A stretch of DNA of 64,000 nucleotides from Leifsonia sp. SCN 70-46. Its GTDB lineage: Bacteria > Actinomycetota > Actinomycetes > Actinomycetales > Microbacteriaceae. Under the pieces are notes generated by a model that worked only from the letters and a program-made list of their open reading frames with translations, was not told the DNA's origin and did not search any database. Both the position numbers and the translations under genes were made by a program. This document shows, in pieces, positions 16,012 to 24,386 of this stretch (position 1 is the first letter of the stretch; each line of letters starts with the position of its first letter). The DNA is taken from the NCBI GenBank assembly GCA_001725325.1, contig MEFY01000002.1, positions 1,057,559 through 1,121,558 of the forward strand, read 5' to 3'.

Positions 16012-16977
16012 ATGACGATCCCCACCGAGCAGGCGACCTGGTTCGCCGAGACGTTCTCGCTGCTCGCGGACAACGTCGAGCAGGCGATCCTCGGCAAGCG
16101 CAAGGTCGTCGAGCTCGTGCTCGCCACGGCCATCAGCGAGGGCCACGTGCTGCTCGAGGACTTCCCGGGCACCGGCAAGACGGCGCTCGCACGCACCATC
16201 GCGCAGACGATCACGGGCGTGAGCACGCGCATCCAGTTCACCCCCGACCTGCTGCCGGGCGACGTCACGGGCATCACCGTCTACGACCAGAAGAAGGGCG
16301 AGTTCCAGTTCCACTCGGGCCCCGTCTTCGCCAACGTCGTGCTCGCCGACGAGATCAACCGGGCGAGCCCGAAGACGCAGTCGGCGCTCCTCGAGGTGAT
16401 GGAGGAGGGGCAGGTCACCGTCGACGGCGTCACGCGCCCCGTCGGCAGCCCGTTCCTCGTCATCGCGACGCAGAACCCCGTCGAGCAGGCGGGCACCTAC
16501 CGGCTGCCCGAGGCGCAGCTCGACCGCTTCATGATCAAGACGTCGATCGGGTACCCCGACGAGGCCGCGACCATGCGCATCCTGCAGGGCGTCACGGCCG
16601 GGAAGAAGGAGGTGCGCGGCATCGTCGAGCCCGCGACCCTCGTGACGATGACCGACATCTCGCGCGGCGCGTACGTGAACCCGCTGCTCTTCGACTACAT
16701 CATGCGCATCGTGGATGCCACGCGCCGCGCCTCCGAGGTCAAGCTCGGCGTGAGCGTGCGCGGCGCTATCGCGCTCTCGAAGCTCGTCATGACGTGGGCC
16801 GTCGCCCACGGCCGCACCTTCGTGACGCCGGACGACGTGCGCGACCTCGCGGTGCCCGCACTCGCGCACCGCCTCATCCTCGTGCCCGAGGCCGAGTTCG
16901 ACGGCGTCACGGCCGTGGGCGTCATCGGCCAGATCCTGCTCGACGTCCCCGCCCCCGCGGAGAACGGCGCTGCGTGA
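16012..16977 (+). CDS. MoxR-family AAA+ ATPase
   Basis: A 321-residue chaperone-like ATPase with a GAGAGGACAAAG ribosome site. It has Walker A GTGKTALA, Walker B VVLADEINRASPKTQSALLE, the sensor region IATQNPVEQAGTYRLPEAQ and an arginine-bearing LDRFM segment, i.e. the full MoxR core. MoxR ATPases usually work with a DUF58 partner in maturing or assembling complexes, and a DUF58 gene overlaps this one by four bases (GTGA). What it remodels here is unknown; the giant repeat protein upstream and the transglutaminase-fold protein downstream are the obvious candidates. Confidence 0.95.
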   Translation: MTIPTEQATWFAETFSLLADNVEQAILGKRKVVELVLATAISEGHVLLEDFPGTGKTALARTIAQTITGVSTRIQFTPDLLPGDVTGITVYDQKKGEFQFHSGPVFANVVLADEINRASPKTQSALLEVMEEGQVTVDGVTRPVGSPFLVIATQNPVEQAGTYRLPEAQLDRFMIKTSIGYPDEAATMRILQGVTAGKKEVRGIVEPATLVTMTDISRGAYVNPLLFDYIMRIVDATRRASEVKLGVSVRGAIALSKLVMTWAVAHGRTFVTPDDVRDLAVPALAHRLILVPEAEFDGVTAVGVIGQILLDVPAPAENGAA

Positions 16978-18338
16978 AGTCTGAGACCGAAGCCGGGCTG
17001 AGCCGCACCCAGGCGGGCACGCGGACACGCGCCGAGACGGTGACCCGGTACACGAGCACGCGGGCCGGCGTCGTCGGGTCGAGCGTGTTCTGGGGCCGGC
17101 GGGCGCTGCGTGCCGTCCGCCGGGCCTCGGGCGCGGCGGGCACGTGGCTCAGCGAGACCGTCACGAGCGCTGGGTGGCTGCTGCTCGCCGTGCTCGCGGC
17201 GGGCGTGGTGGGCGGTCTCGCGCTCGGCTGGGTGGAGGCATGGGTGGTCGCGGCCGTCGCGCTCCTGCTGCTGTTGTTCTGCGTGCCGTTCCTGTTCGGC
17301 GGCCACGACTACCGCGTGCACCTCGTGCTCGACCGCGACCGCGTGGTCGCGGGCACGGATGTCGACGCGCACCTGGAGATCCGCAACCAGTCGCACCGAC
17401 CGGCCCTGCCCGGCATCGTCGACGTGCCCGTGGGCGAGGGGCTCGTCGAGGCGCACGTGCCCCTGCTGCTCCCCGGCGCCGAGCACCGCGAGAACCTCGT
17501 CATCGGCGCGCACCGGCGCGGCGTGATCACCGTCGGGCCCATGACCATCGCGCGCGGCGACCCCATCGGCATCCTCCGCCGCGAGGTGGCCTGGCCGCAG
17601 GTCGAGCAGGTGTTCGTGCACCCCGTGACGGTGCCCATCCCGTCCACGAGCGCGGGCAACATCAAAGACCTCGAGGGCTCGCCGACCAGGGACATCGTGC
17701 CCGCCGACCTGTCGTTCCACGCCATCCGCGAGTACGCGCCCGGCGACTCCCAGCGGCACGTCCACTGGAAGTCGACCGCCAAGACGGGCGTGCTCATGGT
17801 GCGCCAGTACGAGGAGACCCGCCGCGCGCGCATCGCCGTCGTGCTCGACCTGCGCACCGAGGAGTTCGCCGACGACGACGAGTTCGAGATGGCCGTGAGC
17901 GCCGCCGCGTCGCTGGGCGTCCAGGGCGTCAGGGACGGGCGCGATGTGCTCGTGTCGATGAGCGCCGACATCCCCGAGCTCGCGCGCACCACGACTCTCG
18001 CCATCAGCACCATCCCGACCCTCACGCCGCGCACCCTCCTCGACGGCATGTCGCAGGTCGAGGGCAGCGAGCGCGCGCTCCACCTCGAGACCGTGACGTC
18101 GCTCACCGTGCAGGCCCACCCCGAGCTCTCGACAGCCTTCGTCGTGACGGGCAGCCGGCCGACCCTCACGCGCCTGCGCACCGCGGCCCTCGCGTTCCCC
18201 GTCGACGTCGTCACGGTCGCCGTGCGCGTCGAGCCGGGGGCGGAGCCGACCCTCCGGTCGACGGGCGACCTCACCGTCATGACCATCGGCGCCCTCCACG
18301 ACCTCACGCACATGATCGCGCGGGGGGCCCTCTCGTGA
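16974..18338 (+). CDS. DUF58 membrane protein (MoxR partner)
   Basis: A 454-residue protein started at the GTG overlapping the moxR stop. An in-frame extension further upstream exists but lies inside moxR. A basic N-terminus is followed by two transmembrane helices (about 60-105), then an extended beta region, then the DUF58 core with DLSFHAIREYAPGDSQRHVHW leading into KSTAKTG. The C-terminus resembles a von Willebrand A-like fold. Proteins of this family accompany MoxR ATPases and transglutaminase-like proteins, exactly the order here. Start and stop are both coupled by four-base overlaps. Confidence 0.92.
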   Translation: MKSETEAGLSRTQAGTRTRAETVTRYTSTRAGVVGSSVFWGRRALRAVRRASGAAGTWLSETVTSAGWLLLAVLAAGVVGGLALGWVEAWVVAAVALLLLLFCVPFLFGGHDYRVHLVLDRDRVVAGTDVDAHLEIRNQSHRPALPGIVDVPVGEGLVEAHVPLLLPGAEHRENLVIGAHRRGVITVGPMTIARGDPIGILRREVAWPQVEQVFVHPVTVPIPSTSAGNIKDLEGSPTRDIVPADLSFHAIREYAPGDSQRHVHWKSTAKTGVLMVRQYEETRRARIAVVLDLRTEEFADDDEFEMAVSAAASLGVQGVRDGRDVLVSMSADIPELARTTTLAISTIPTLTPRTLLDGMSQVEGSERALHLETVTSLTVQAHPELSTAFVVTGSRPTLTRLRTAALAFPVDVVTVAVRVEPGAEPTLRSTGDLTVMTIGALHDLTHMIARGALS

Positions 18339-20803
18339 GGTCCGTGCGCGCGGGATGGGACGTCGCCTACGTCGTCGTGGGCGTAGCGATAGCCGCCGCC
18401 TTCGCCTGGCCGATCTACGAGACCCCGCGCGTCGCCGTGGTCGCGGCCGTGGGCGCCGTGGTCGGCGCGGGGCTCGTGATCCTCGGCCGGCGGCTCGGCT
18501 GGCGCTTCCGGCGCGTCGGGCTCCTGGCTGGCGCGGCCTTCGTGCTCCTCGTCGTGCCGCTCGCCGTGCCCTCGGGCCTCGGCGGCATCGACACGTTCGT
18601 GCGGGCGCTGCGCGACGGCGTGCTGGGGGTCGTCCTCGGCTGGAAGCAGCTCGTCACGCTGAGCCTGCCCCTCGGCGACTACCAGGCCGTGCTCGTGCCC
18701 TTCATGGTCGTCGTGCTCGCGGGCTCGGTGCTCGCCCTCTCGCTCGTGTTCCGCGGCGGCCGGTGGGCCGGTGCGGCGGTGCCCGTCGTCATCGCCATGT
18801 CGGTGTTCGGCATCGCGTTCGGCGCGAGCACCACGGGCTCCCCGCTCGCCGTCGGCCCGTTCCTGCTCCCCGCCCCGCGCGAGGTGCTCCTGGGAGTGGC
18901 CCTCGTCGTCGCGTCGCTCGTGTGGCTCGTCGGCAGGTCGCGGTTCGCGCGCCTCGAGTCCCTCGCCCTCGCGCAGGCGAGCACGGCCGGGGTGCGGCAG
19001 GCGCCGCAGTCGTTCTGGCGCACCGCGCGCCGGCGCATCCTCGCCGCGGTCCTGCTCGTCGCCGCCCTCGTCGGGGGCCTCGCGATAGCGCCCCTCGCCG
19101 CGGGGATCTCGCCGCGCCAGGCGCTGCGCGACGGCATCGACCCGCTCGTGGTGCTGCGCGACCAGCCCAGCCCGCTCGCGGCCTACCGCTCGTGGTTCGC
19201 GGGCGACGCCTTCGGCACGGAGCTGTTCACGGTCTCCGGGGACACGTCCGGCATCGACCGCATCCGCATCGCGACGCTCGACACCTACGCGGGCGACCTG
19301 TTCGAGGTCGGGCCGGGCACGCGCTTCAGCAGGCTGCCCCGCACGACGCCCGCGGGGCCGAGCAGCGAGATCACGATCACCATCGGCGACGGCTTCGACG
19401 GCCCCTGGGTCCCCGTGCCCACGGGCGTCACCGCGGCGCCCACGTTCACGGGCGCGCGCGCCGCCACGCTCGCCGACGGGTTCTACATCGGCGAGTCGGA
19501 TGCCACGGCGCTCGACACCGCGCTCGCGGACGACGGCGCGTACGGCCTGCGGCCCGGCGACTCATACCGTGTGTTCGGCGCCGCCGACGACGCGGGCGAC
19601 GCACTCGCGTCGTCGACCGGCGGAGAGTCCCTCATCCCCGTCGACGCCTATCCGGCCCTCGTCGACTGGGTCGAGGCGCAGGGGGTGCCCCGCACGGGAG
19701 CCGGCCTCGTCGACCTCGTCGCACGGCTCACCTCCCGCGGCTACCTGAGCCACTCGCTCACCGACGGGCCCGCGGCGTCCGCCTGGATCGCCGACCTCTC
19801 CGCGCGCGCGGGCTACGCGTTCCAGCCGAGCTACGCGGGCCACTCCACGGCGCGCGTCGAGGAGCTCTTCACGCAGCTCGACGACCAGCAGCAGCGTGCC
19901 GGAGAGGGCGCGCCCGAGGAGCTCCTCGTCGCGGCGGTCGGCGACGACGAGCAGTTCGCCACGGCGGCCGCGCTGCTCGGCAGGTACTTCGGCTTCGACT
20001 CCCGCGTCGTCGTGGGGGTGCGCCTCGCCGCGGCGGGGGAGCGGCCGTCGGTCGAGCCGTGCGCCGAGGGCGTGTGCACGGGCGCCAACGTCACGGCCTG
20101 GGCCGAGGTGCTCACGCCCACGGGCGCGTGGGCGCCCCTCGACTCGAGCCCGCAGTTCTCCGTGGCGCCCACGACCATCGCGGTGGGCGAGCAGCTGCCC
20201 GAGAACCCGACCGTGCCCGACCAGACCAGCACGCAGGTCGTGACCCCGCCCGCGGCGCAGCGCGACGACTCCGACGGCGCGGACGCACCGCCGCCGGCCC
20301 TCCCGGGCTGGCTCGAGCTGCTGCTGCCCATCCTCGGCAAGGTGGGCATGGGCGCCCTCCTGATCGCGCTCCTGCTGCTTCCCGCGGCCGTCCTGGTCAT
20401 CGCGAAGACGCTCCGCCGCCGCGCGCGCCGTGAGGCGCCCGTGCCCGAGGTGAGCATCGTCGGCGCGTGGGACGAGCTCGTCGACAGCTACGTCGACAAC
20501 GGTGCCGAGCTCGCCCGCAACCGCACGCGCGCCTCGATCGCCGCCGAGGTCGGGCGTCCTGCCGCGATCGCGCTCGCCGCGGCCGTCGACCGCGCCGTGT
20601 TCGCCGAGAACCCGCCGGGGCGCGACGCGAGCGAGACGGCGTGGCGGCTCGTCGACGAGGAGCGCGCCGTGATCACGCGTGCGAGCACGAGAATGGAGAG
20701 GATCAGGGCCGGGCTCAACCCCGCCTCGTTCCTCCGCCACCTGGATCCCGGACTCCTGCTCAGGGCAGGCCGCGCCGTGTTCCGCCGAAAGGAAGTCGCA
20801 TGA
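18335..20803 (+). CDS. TgpA-like membrane protein with catalytically dead transglutaminase fold
   Basis: An 822-residue protein from a GTG overlapping the DUF58 stop. The first ~270 residues hold about six transmembrane helices of the TgpA type. A large external domain follows, and a last helix lies near residues 660-690 before a cytoplasmic tail. The external domain contains the transglutaminase-like core, but where active members have G-x-C-E-Q-F the sequence is GDDEQF (Asp538 in place of Cys). Where His-Ala-Trp is expected it reads TAWAEV (Thr587). Only the Asp (Asp603, PLDSSP) remains. It is therefore predicted to bind rather than cleave or cross-link. It completes the MoxR-DUF58-TgpA trio and is coupled to the next gene by ATGA. 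Confidence 0.88.
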   Translation: MRSVRAGWDVAYVVVGVAIAAAFAWPIYETPRVAVVAAVGAVVGAGLVILGRRLGWRFRRVGLLAGAAFVLLVVPLAVPSGLGGIDTFVRALRDGVLGVVLGWKQLVTLSLPLGDYQAVLVPFMVVVLAGSVLALSLVFRGGRWAGAAVPVVIAMSVFGIAFGASTTGSPLAVGPFLLPAPREVLLGVALVVASLVWLVGRSRFARLESLALAQASTAGVRQAPQSFWRTARRRILAAVLLVAALVGGLAIAPLAAGISPRQALRDGIDPLVVLRDQPSPLAAYRSWFAGDAFGTELFTVSGDTSGIDRIRIATLDTYAGDLFEVGPGTRFSRLPRTTPAGPSSEITITIGDGFDGPWVPVPTGVTAAPTFTGARAATLADGFYIGESDATALDTALADDGAYGLRPGDSYRVFGAADDAGDALASSTGGESLIPVDAYPALVDWVEAQGVPRTGAGLVDLVARLTSRGYLSHSLTDGPAASAWIADLSARAGYAFQPSYAGHSTARVEELFTQLDDQQQRAGEGAPEELLVAAVGDDEQFATAAALLGRYFGFDSRVVVGVRLAAAGERPSVEPCAEGVCTGANVTAWAEVLTPTGAWAPLDSSPQFSVAPTTIAVGEQLPENPTVPDQTSTQVVTPPAAQRDDSDGADAPPPALPGWLELLLPILGKVGMGALLIALLLLPAAVLVIAKTLRRRARREAPVPEVSIVGAWDELVDSYVDNGAELARNRTRASIAAEVGRPAAIALAAAVDRAVFAENPPGRDASETAWRLVDEERAVITRASTRMERIRAGLNPASFLRHLDPGLLLRAGRAVFRRKEVA

Positions 20804-21957
20804 GCACCGAGGCCCTCGTGCAGGCCCTCATCATCGTCAACGTCCTCACCGTGGTGGTGGGGCTCGGCGTCTACGTCTGGTACGGGTTCGCGCTCTCCAG
20901 GCTCTTCCCGAAGCTCGGGGCAGAGGCGTGGAAGGGCTGGGTGCCGATCCTCAACGAGGCGGAGATCCTGGCGCGCGGCGGCCTGCCCGCGTGGAACGTC
21001 GTGTTCTACTTCATCCCGGTCGTGCAGCTCTACGGCATCTACCTCAAGGCGATAGCGGTGCACCGCATCGGCGAGTCGTTCGGCAGGGGCTCCGGCTTCG
21101 CCGTGCTCGGGGTCTTCCTCCCGCCGCTGTGGGCGACCCTCCTCGCGGGGCAGGGGATGCCCGCGGCAGGCGCCTACGACCGTCGGGTCGAGGGTCTCGT
21201 CGCCCAGCCCGCCGACCCCGCGGCACCCGCCGGACCGGTGCTCGCGCCGCCCGTCTACGCGTCGGCCCCGCCGCCGCCTCCCGCGGCGCCCGTGCCCGTG
21301 GCGTTCCCGTCCCTGGCCGCGGCCGGGGAGCCGCCGTTCCCGCCGCTGCCCGAGCAGCCGCCGACCCCGGCCGCTCCGCAGGCCCCGCCGGCTCCGCCCG
21401 CCGCGCCCGCGCCGACCGCCGCGCCTGCGCCGACCGCCGCGCCCGCGCCGGCCCCCGCCCCCGAGCCGGAGGGCTCGGTGTACCACCCGTGGTCGCGGGC
21501 CCCCGTCGCGGCGCCCGTGACCGTACCCTCGGTCGCCGACACCGTGATCCACCCCGTCCCCGTCGAGGACGACGACGAGCTCGACCGCACGGTGGCCATC
21601 GACCGCCGTCCCGTCGTCCCGTGGCGCATCGTGACCGACGAGGGGCACGTGATCCCGCTGCGCCGCCGCACGGTCATCCTCGGGCGCAAGCCCGCGACCA
21701 CGACCGCCGACGTCGACGTCATCGCCGTGCCCGACACGACGAAGACGCTCTCCAAGAACCACGCGCGCCTCGAGCTCTCGGACGAGGGCACGTGGACCGT
21801 GCACGACCTCGCCTCCACCAACGGGGTCATCATCATCGAGCCCGACGGCACCGAGACGCTGCTGCCCGAGGGCGGCTCCGCGCCCATCCCCGGACGCTTC
21901 ATGCTCGGCAAGGTCGCCCTGCGCGTCGCCTTCGACGACACGGAGTCGACCCGGTGA
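20800..21957 (+). CDS. DUF5684-type membrane protein with C-terminal FHA domain
   Basis: A 385-residue protein; the ATG overlaps the previous stop and follows AAAGGAAG. The N-terminal ~120 residues have hydrophobic helices with the AWKGWVPILNEAEI pattern seen in DUF5684-like proteins. Next comes a roughly 110-residue Pro/Ala linker (repeats such as APAPTAAPAP), then the segment DDELDRTVAIDRRPV, then an FHA domain (VILGRKPA, LSKNHARLEL, DLASTNGVIII). The TVAIDR stretch just before the FHA domain resembles the TVVV repeats of the last gene of the operon and may be an intramolecular or intermolecular phosphothreonine ligand. The protein probably brings phosphothreonine signals to the membrane. 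Confidence 0.88.
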   Translation: MSTEALVQALIIVNVLTVVVGLGVYVWYGFALSRLFPKLGAEAWKGWVPILNEAEILARGGLPAWNVVFYFIPVVQLYGIYLKAIAVHRIGESFGRGSGFAVLGVFLPPLWATLLAGQGMPAAGAYDRRVEGLVAQPADPAAPAGPVLAPPVYASAPPPPPAAPVPVAFPSLAAAGEPPFPPLPEQPPTPAAPQAPPAPPAAPAPTAAPAPTAAPAPAPAPEPEGSVYHPWSRAPVAAPVTVPSVADTVIHPVPVEDDDELDRTVAIDRRPVVPWRIVTDEGHVIPLRRRTVILGRKPATTTADVDVIAVPDTTKTLSKNHARLELSDEGTWTVHDLASTNGVIIIEPDGTETLLPEGGSAPIPGRFMLGKVALRVAFDDTESTR

Positions 21958-22796
21958 GCGAGGTGCGCGCCCCCGGCGGCGTCGTGCTCGCCGTCGCGGC
22001 GGAGACCGATACGGGGCTCAAGCGCCAGGTCAACGAGGACTCGCTCCTCGCTCAGTCGCCCGTGTTCGTCGTCGCGGACGGCATGGGCGGGTACGAGGCC
22101 GGCGACCGCGCGAGCGCCGCCGTCGTGGACGCCTTCCGTCCCCTGGCGGGCGACGGCTACGCCGACCTCGCGGGCGTGCGCGCCGCGCTCATCGCGGCGT
22201 CGGCGGGGGTCGCCGAGGTCGCGGGCGGCACGACGCGCGGCGCGGGCAGCACCGTCACGGGCGCCGCTATCGTGGAGCATGAGGGCGTCGCCCACTGGCT
22301 CGTCTTCAACGTGGGCGACTCGCGCGTGTACCGCCACCTCGGCAACGAGCTCGAGCAGCTCACCGTCGACCACTCGCTCGGCCAGGAGCTCGTCGACCAG
22401 GGCGAGCTGAGGCGCGACGAGATGCAGTCGTTCGCGGAGCGCAACGTCATCACGCGCGCCATCGGTGCCGCCGACAGCACGGCCGACAGCTGGCTCATGC
22501 CCGTCGTCGACGGCGAGCGGCTGCTCATCTGCTCCGACGGCCTGCACTCGGAGCTGGCCGACGAGGGCATCCGCGCGACCCTCACTATGGGCGGCAAGCC
22601 CGAGTCCGCGGCGCGCACGCTCGTGCAGCGGGCGAAGGATGCCGGCGGGCGCGACAACATATCCGTCATCGTCATCGACGTGGTCTCGGGCGGCAGCCCG
22701 CTCGTGGGCGAGTTCACGACGGGCGCCCCGGCCGTCGGGGACGACCTCGCCGACCCCGACCTCGACGACACGACGGTTCCCGTGAGGAGCTCCTGA
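21954..22796 (+). CDS. PP2C-family Ser/Thr phosphatase
   Basis: A 280-residue PPM phosphatase from a GTG overlapping the previous stop. Metal-binding motifs are all present: VNEDS near residue 26, VADGMGGYEAGDRAS, FNVGDSRVYRH, ICSDGLHSEL and GRDNISVIVIDV. It is soluble, with an acidic C-terminal tail ending DDTTVPVRSS. It should reverse the phosphorylation made by the kinase of this operon. Bacterial PP2C and Hanks-type kinase genes are very often paired. The tail again contains a Thr-Val motif in acidic context, a possible phosphorylation site. Confidence 0.95.
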   Translation: MSEVRAPGGVVLAVAAETDTGLKRQVNEDSLLAQSPVFVVADGMGGYEAGDRASAAVVDAFRPLAGDGYADLAGVRAALIAASAGVAEVAGGTTRGAGSTVTGAAIVEHEGVAHWLVFNVGDSRVYRHLGNELEQLTVDHSLGQELVDQGELRRDEMQSFAERNVITRAIGAADSTADSWLMPVVDGERLLICSDGLHSELADEGIRATLTMGGKPESAARTLVQRAKDAGGRDNISVIVIDVVSGGSPLVGEFTTGAPAVGDDLADPDLDDTTVPVRSS

Positions 22797-23401
22797 TGGC
22801 CGACGACGAGGACACCGTGGTGCCCGACGCCGAGGAGGGCGACCGGACCGTCGTCGTCGAGCGCGGCGACGGCGACGGCGACGGCGACAAGACCGTCGTC
22901 GTCGCTCGGAGGCCCCGCACACCCCAGCCCCCCGTGCCGCTCGGGGCGGACGACCCCGACGAGGACCGCACGGTGGTCGTGGAGCGCGACGACGACAGGA
23001 CCGTCGTCGTCGAGCGCAAGGGACGGGGCAAGCGCTCCTCGGACGCGACGACCGACAGGGCCGGTGCGGCGCCCGCGGCAGACCCGGTCATCACCCTGCT
23101 GCCCGCGCGGCGCGGCATCACGACGGCGCCCGTCGACCCCGCCGCGCTCCGCGCGCCCGTCGAGGCGGTGGGCCCCAACGTCGTCGAGACCTATGTGCCG
23201 CGCCAGATCGCGCCCCCGCCCGCTGCGGCGCCCGGCGTGCCGCGCGGCGAGGAGGCTCTCCGAGCGCCCGCGCCGTCGATGCCCTCGGTGGCGCGCAGCT
23301 CGCGCACGGCCGGCGCCGTCGCGCTGCTCGCCTTCGCGGGCGCGTGCCTCGTCTCGGTCGTCGGCGTCATCGCCGTGGTCGTGTGGTTCGTCCGCTCCTG
23401 A
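22796..23401 (+). CDS. Membrane protein with TVVV candidate phosphothreonine repeats
   Basis: A 201-residue protein whose ATG overlaps the PP2C stop (TGATG). I do not recognise a family. Residues 16-74 contain four near-identical units, [DR/DK]-TVVV-[E/A]R, with Thr at 18, 33, 59 and 69, plus a related EDTVVP at residue 7. They are separated by acidic Asp/Gly stretches. After a Pro/Ala-rich linker, a single transmembrane helix occupies about 172-198 with only a few residues beyond. The repeats look like an array of kinase sites that, once phosphorylated, would dock FHA domains, which commonly prefer an aliphatic residue at +3 as here. It would then be a membrane scaffold for the operon's FHA proteins. 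Function is inferred. Confidence 0.8.
   Translation: MADDEDTVVPDAEEGDRTVVVERGDGDGDGDKTVVVARRPRTPQPPVPLGADDPDEDRTVVVERDDDRTVVVERKGRGKRSSDATTDRAGAAPAADPVITLLPARRGITTAPVDPAALRAPVEAVGPNVVETYVPRQIAPPPAAAPGVPRGEEALRAPAPSMPSVARSSRTAGAVALLAFAGACLVSVVGVIAVVVWFVRS
22841..23017 (+). repeat. Four TVVV-type repeats (coding)
   Basis: Codons for Thr-Val-Val-Val-(Glu/Ala)-Arg occur four times at residues 18, 33, 59 and 69, written as ACCGTCGTCGTCGAGCGC or close variants. The intervening units are rich in GAC and GGC. They are unit repeats of a short motif and not a tandem array of fixed period. Confidence 0.85.
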
Positions 23402-23411
23402 GCGGCGAGCC

Positions 23412-24386
23412 CTAGTCCCGCAGCGCCTCGCGCTTGCTGTAGACCGAGCCGTCGGCGACGACCGTGCCGAACACGGGGCGGCCGGGCGGCAGCAGGCGCG
23501 CGGTCACGCGCCCGTCGGTGGCCGACGTGAGGGCCTCGGTCACGAGGGCCACGAAGCCCGGGAGGTCCACGCCCGCGAGGTCGCCGCCGCTGTCGTCGAG
23601 CAGCACGACGTCCACACCGCGGCGACGGGCCTCGCGCGCCGCATCCATGATCTCGGGCACGCGCAGGCCGCGCGCGCGCAGGCTGTCGCGCAGGTCGGCC
23701 TCGGCCACCGCGAAGGCGCCGCGGTCCTCGTCGGTGATCGGACCGCCGCCCGCGATGCGCTGCAGCAGGGGCACGGCCGAGCTGCGCAGGTCGGCGAGGC
23801 GCCGTGCGCGCTCCTCGGCGACGGCGATGCCCGCCGCCTCGTCCGCGCTGCGCACCGACGCCTCGGCCGTGAGCTCGCGGATGCGGCCGCCCGTGCGCTG
23901 CAGCGCGAGGGCCGTGAGCGTCGCGACCCCCACGATCGCCGACTGCCGCGCGGAGATGGTGATCGCGTCGGCGAGACCGATGGGCGTCGTCACGCCCCAC
24001 AGGATGAGCGCCGTCACCATCGCCGCGCACCCGGCCCACCCGACCGCGATGCGCCCGCGCAGGTTGACCATGAACAGGAGCGCCGTCGCCGCACCCACGT
24101 ACCAGGCGGTGTACCCGCCGGGCACGAGCTGCCACGAGAGCGGGTAGATCGATGCGGCGGCCACGGCGCTCACGCCGACGGCGACGGGCAGCGAGAGCCG
24201 GTCGCCGCGGTCGAGCGTGAGGGCGAGCACGGCTCCGGCGAACAGGGCGAGCACGAGCACGACGAGCCAGGGCTGCGTCGAGTCGCCGATGCTCCAGAGG
24301 GCGAGAGTCGCCGTCGCGGCGTAGTAGAGCCACACGAACACGTGCGCGCCCGTGCTCGTGAGGGCGACGAAGCTCGAGCGGTTCAC
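23412..24386 (-). CDS. Kinase-like membrane protein with degenerate C-terminal domain
   Basis: A 324-residue protein from a GTG that overlaps the stop of the histidine kinase (GTGA). Five or so transmembrane helices fill residues 8-155. A helical stretch resembling a dimerisation linker follows (EASVRSADEAAGIAVAEERARRLADLRSSAVPLLQRIAGG). The C-terminus has the spacing of a histidine-kinase ATPase domain (a segment like VALVTEALTSATDGRV in the N-box position), but it lacks a phosphoacceptor His, the DxGxG loop and the G2 box. It is most likely a non-catalytic partner of the neighbouring kinase. It converges with the TVVV gene, with only ten bases between the stops. Confidence 0.7.
   Translation of the reverse strand: MNRSSFVALTSTGAHVFVWLYYAATATLALWSIGDSTQPWLVVLVLALFAGAVLALTLDRGDRLSLPVAVGVSAVAAASIYPLSWQLVPGGYTAWYVGAATALLFMVNLRGRIAVGWAGCAAMVTALILWGVTTPIGLADAITISARQSAIVGVATLTALALQRTGGRIRELTAEASVRSADEAAGIAVAEERARRLADLRSSAVPLLQRIAGGGPITDEDRGAFAVAEADLRDSLRARGLRVPEIMDAAREARRRGVDVVLLDDSGGDLAGVDLPGFVALVTEALTSATDGRVTARLLPPGRPVFGTVVADGSVYSKREALRD

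Noticed and set aside
17144-18334. Upstream extension of the transglutaminase-fold frame
   Set aside because: It lies wholly inside the DUF58 gene in another frame and is Arg/His/Pro shadow; the coupled GTG at 18335 starts a proper transmembrane N-terminus.
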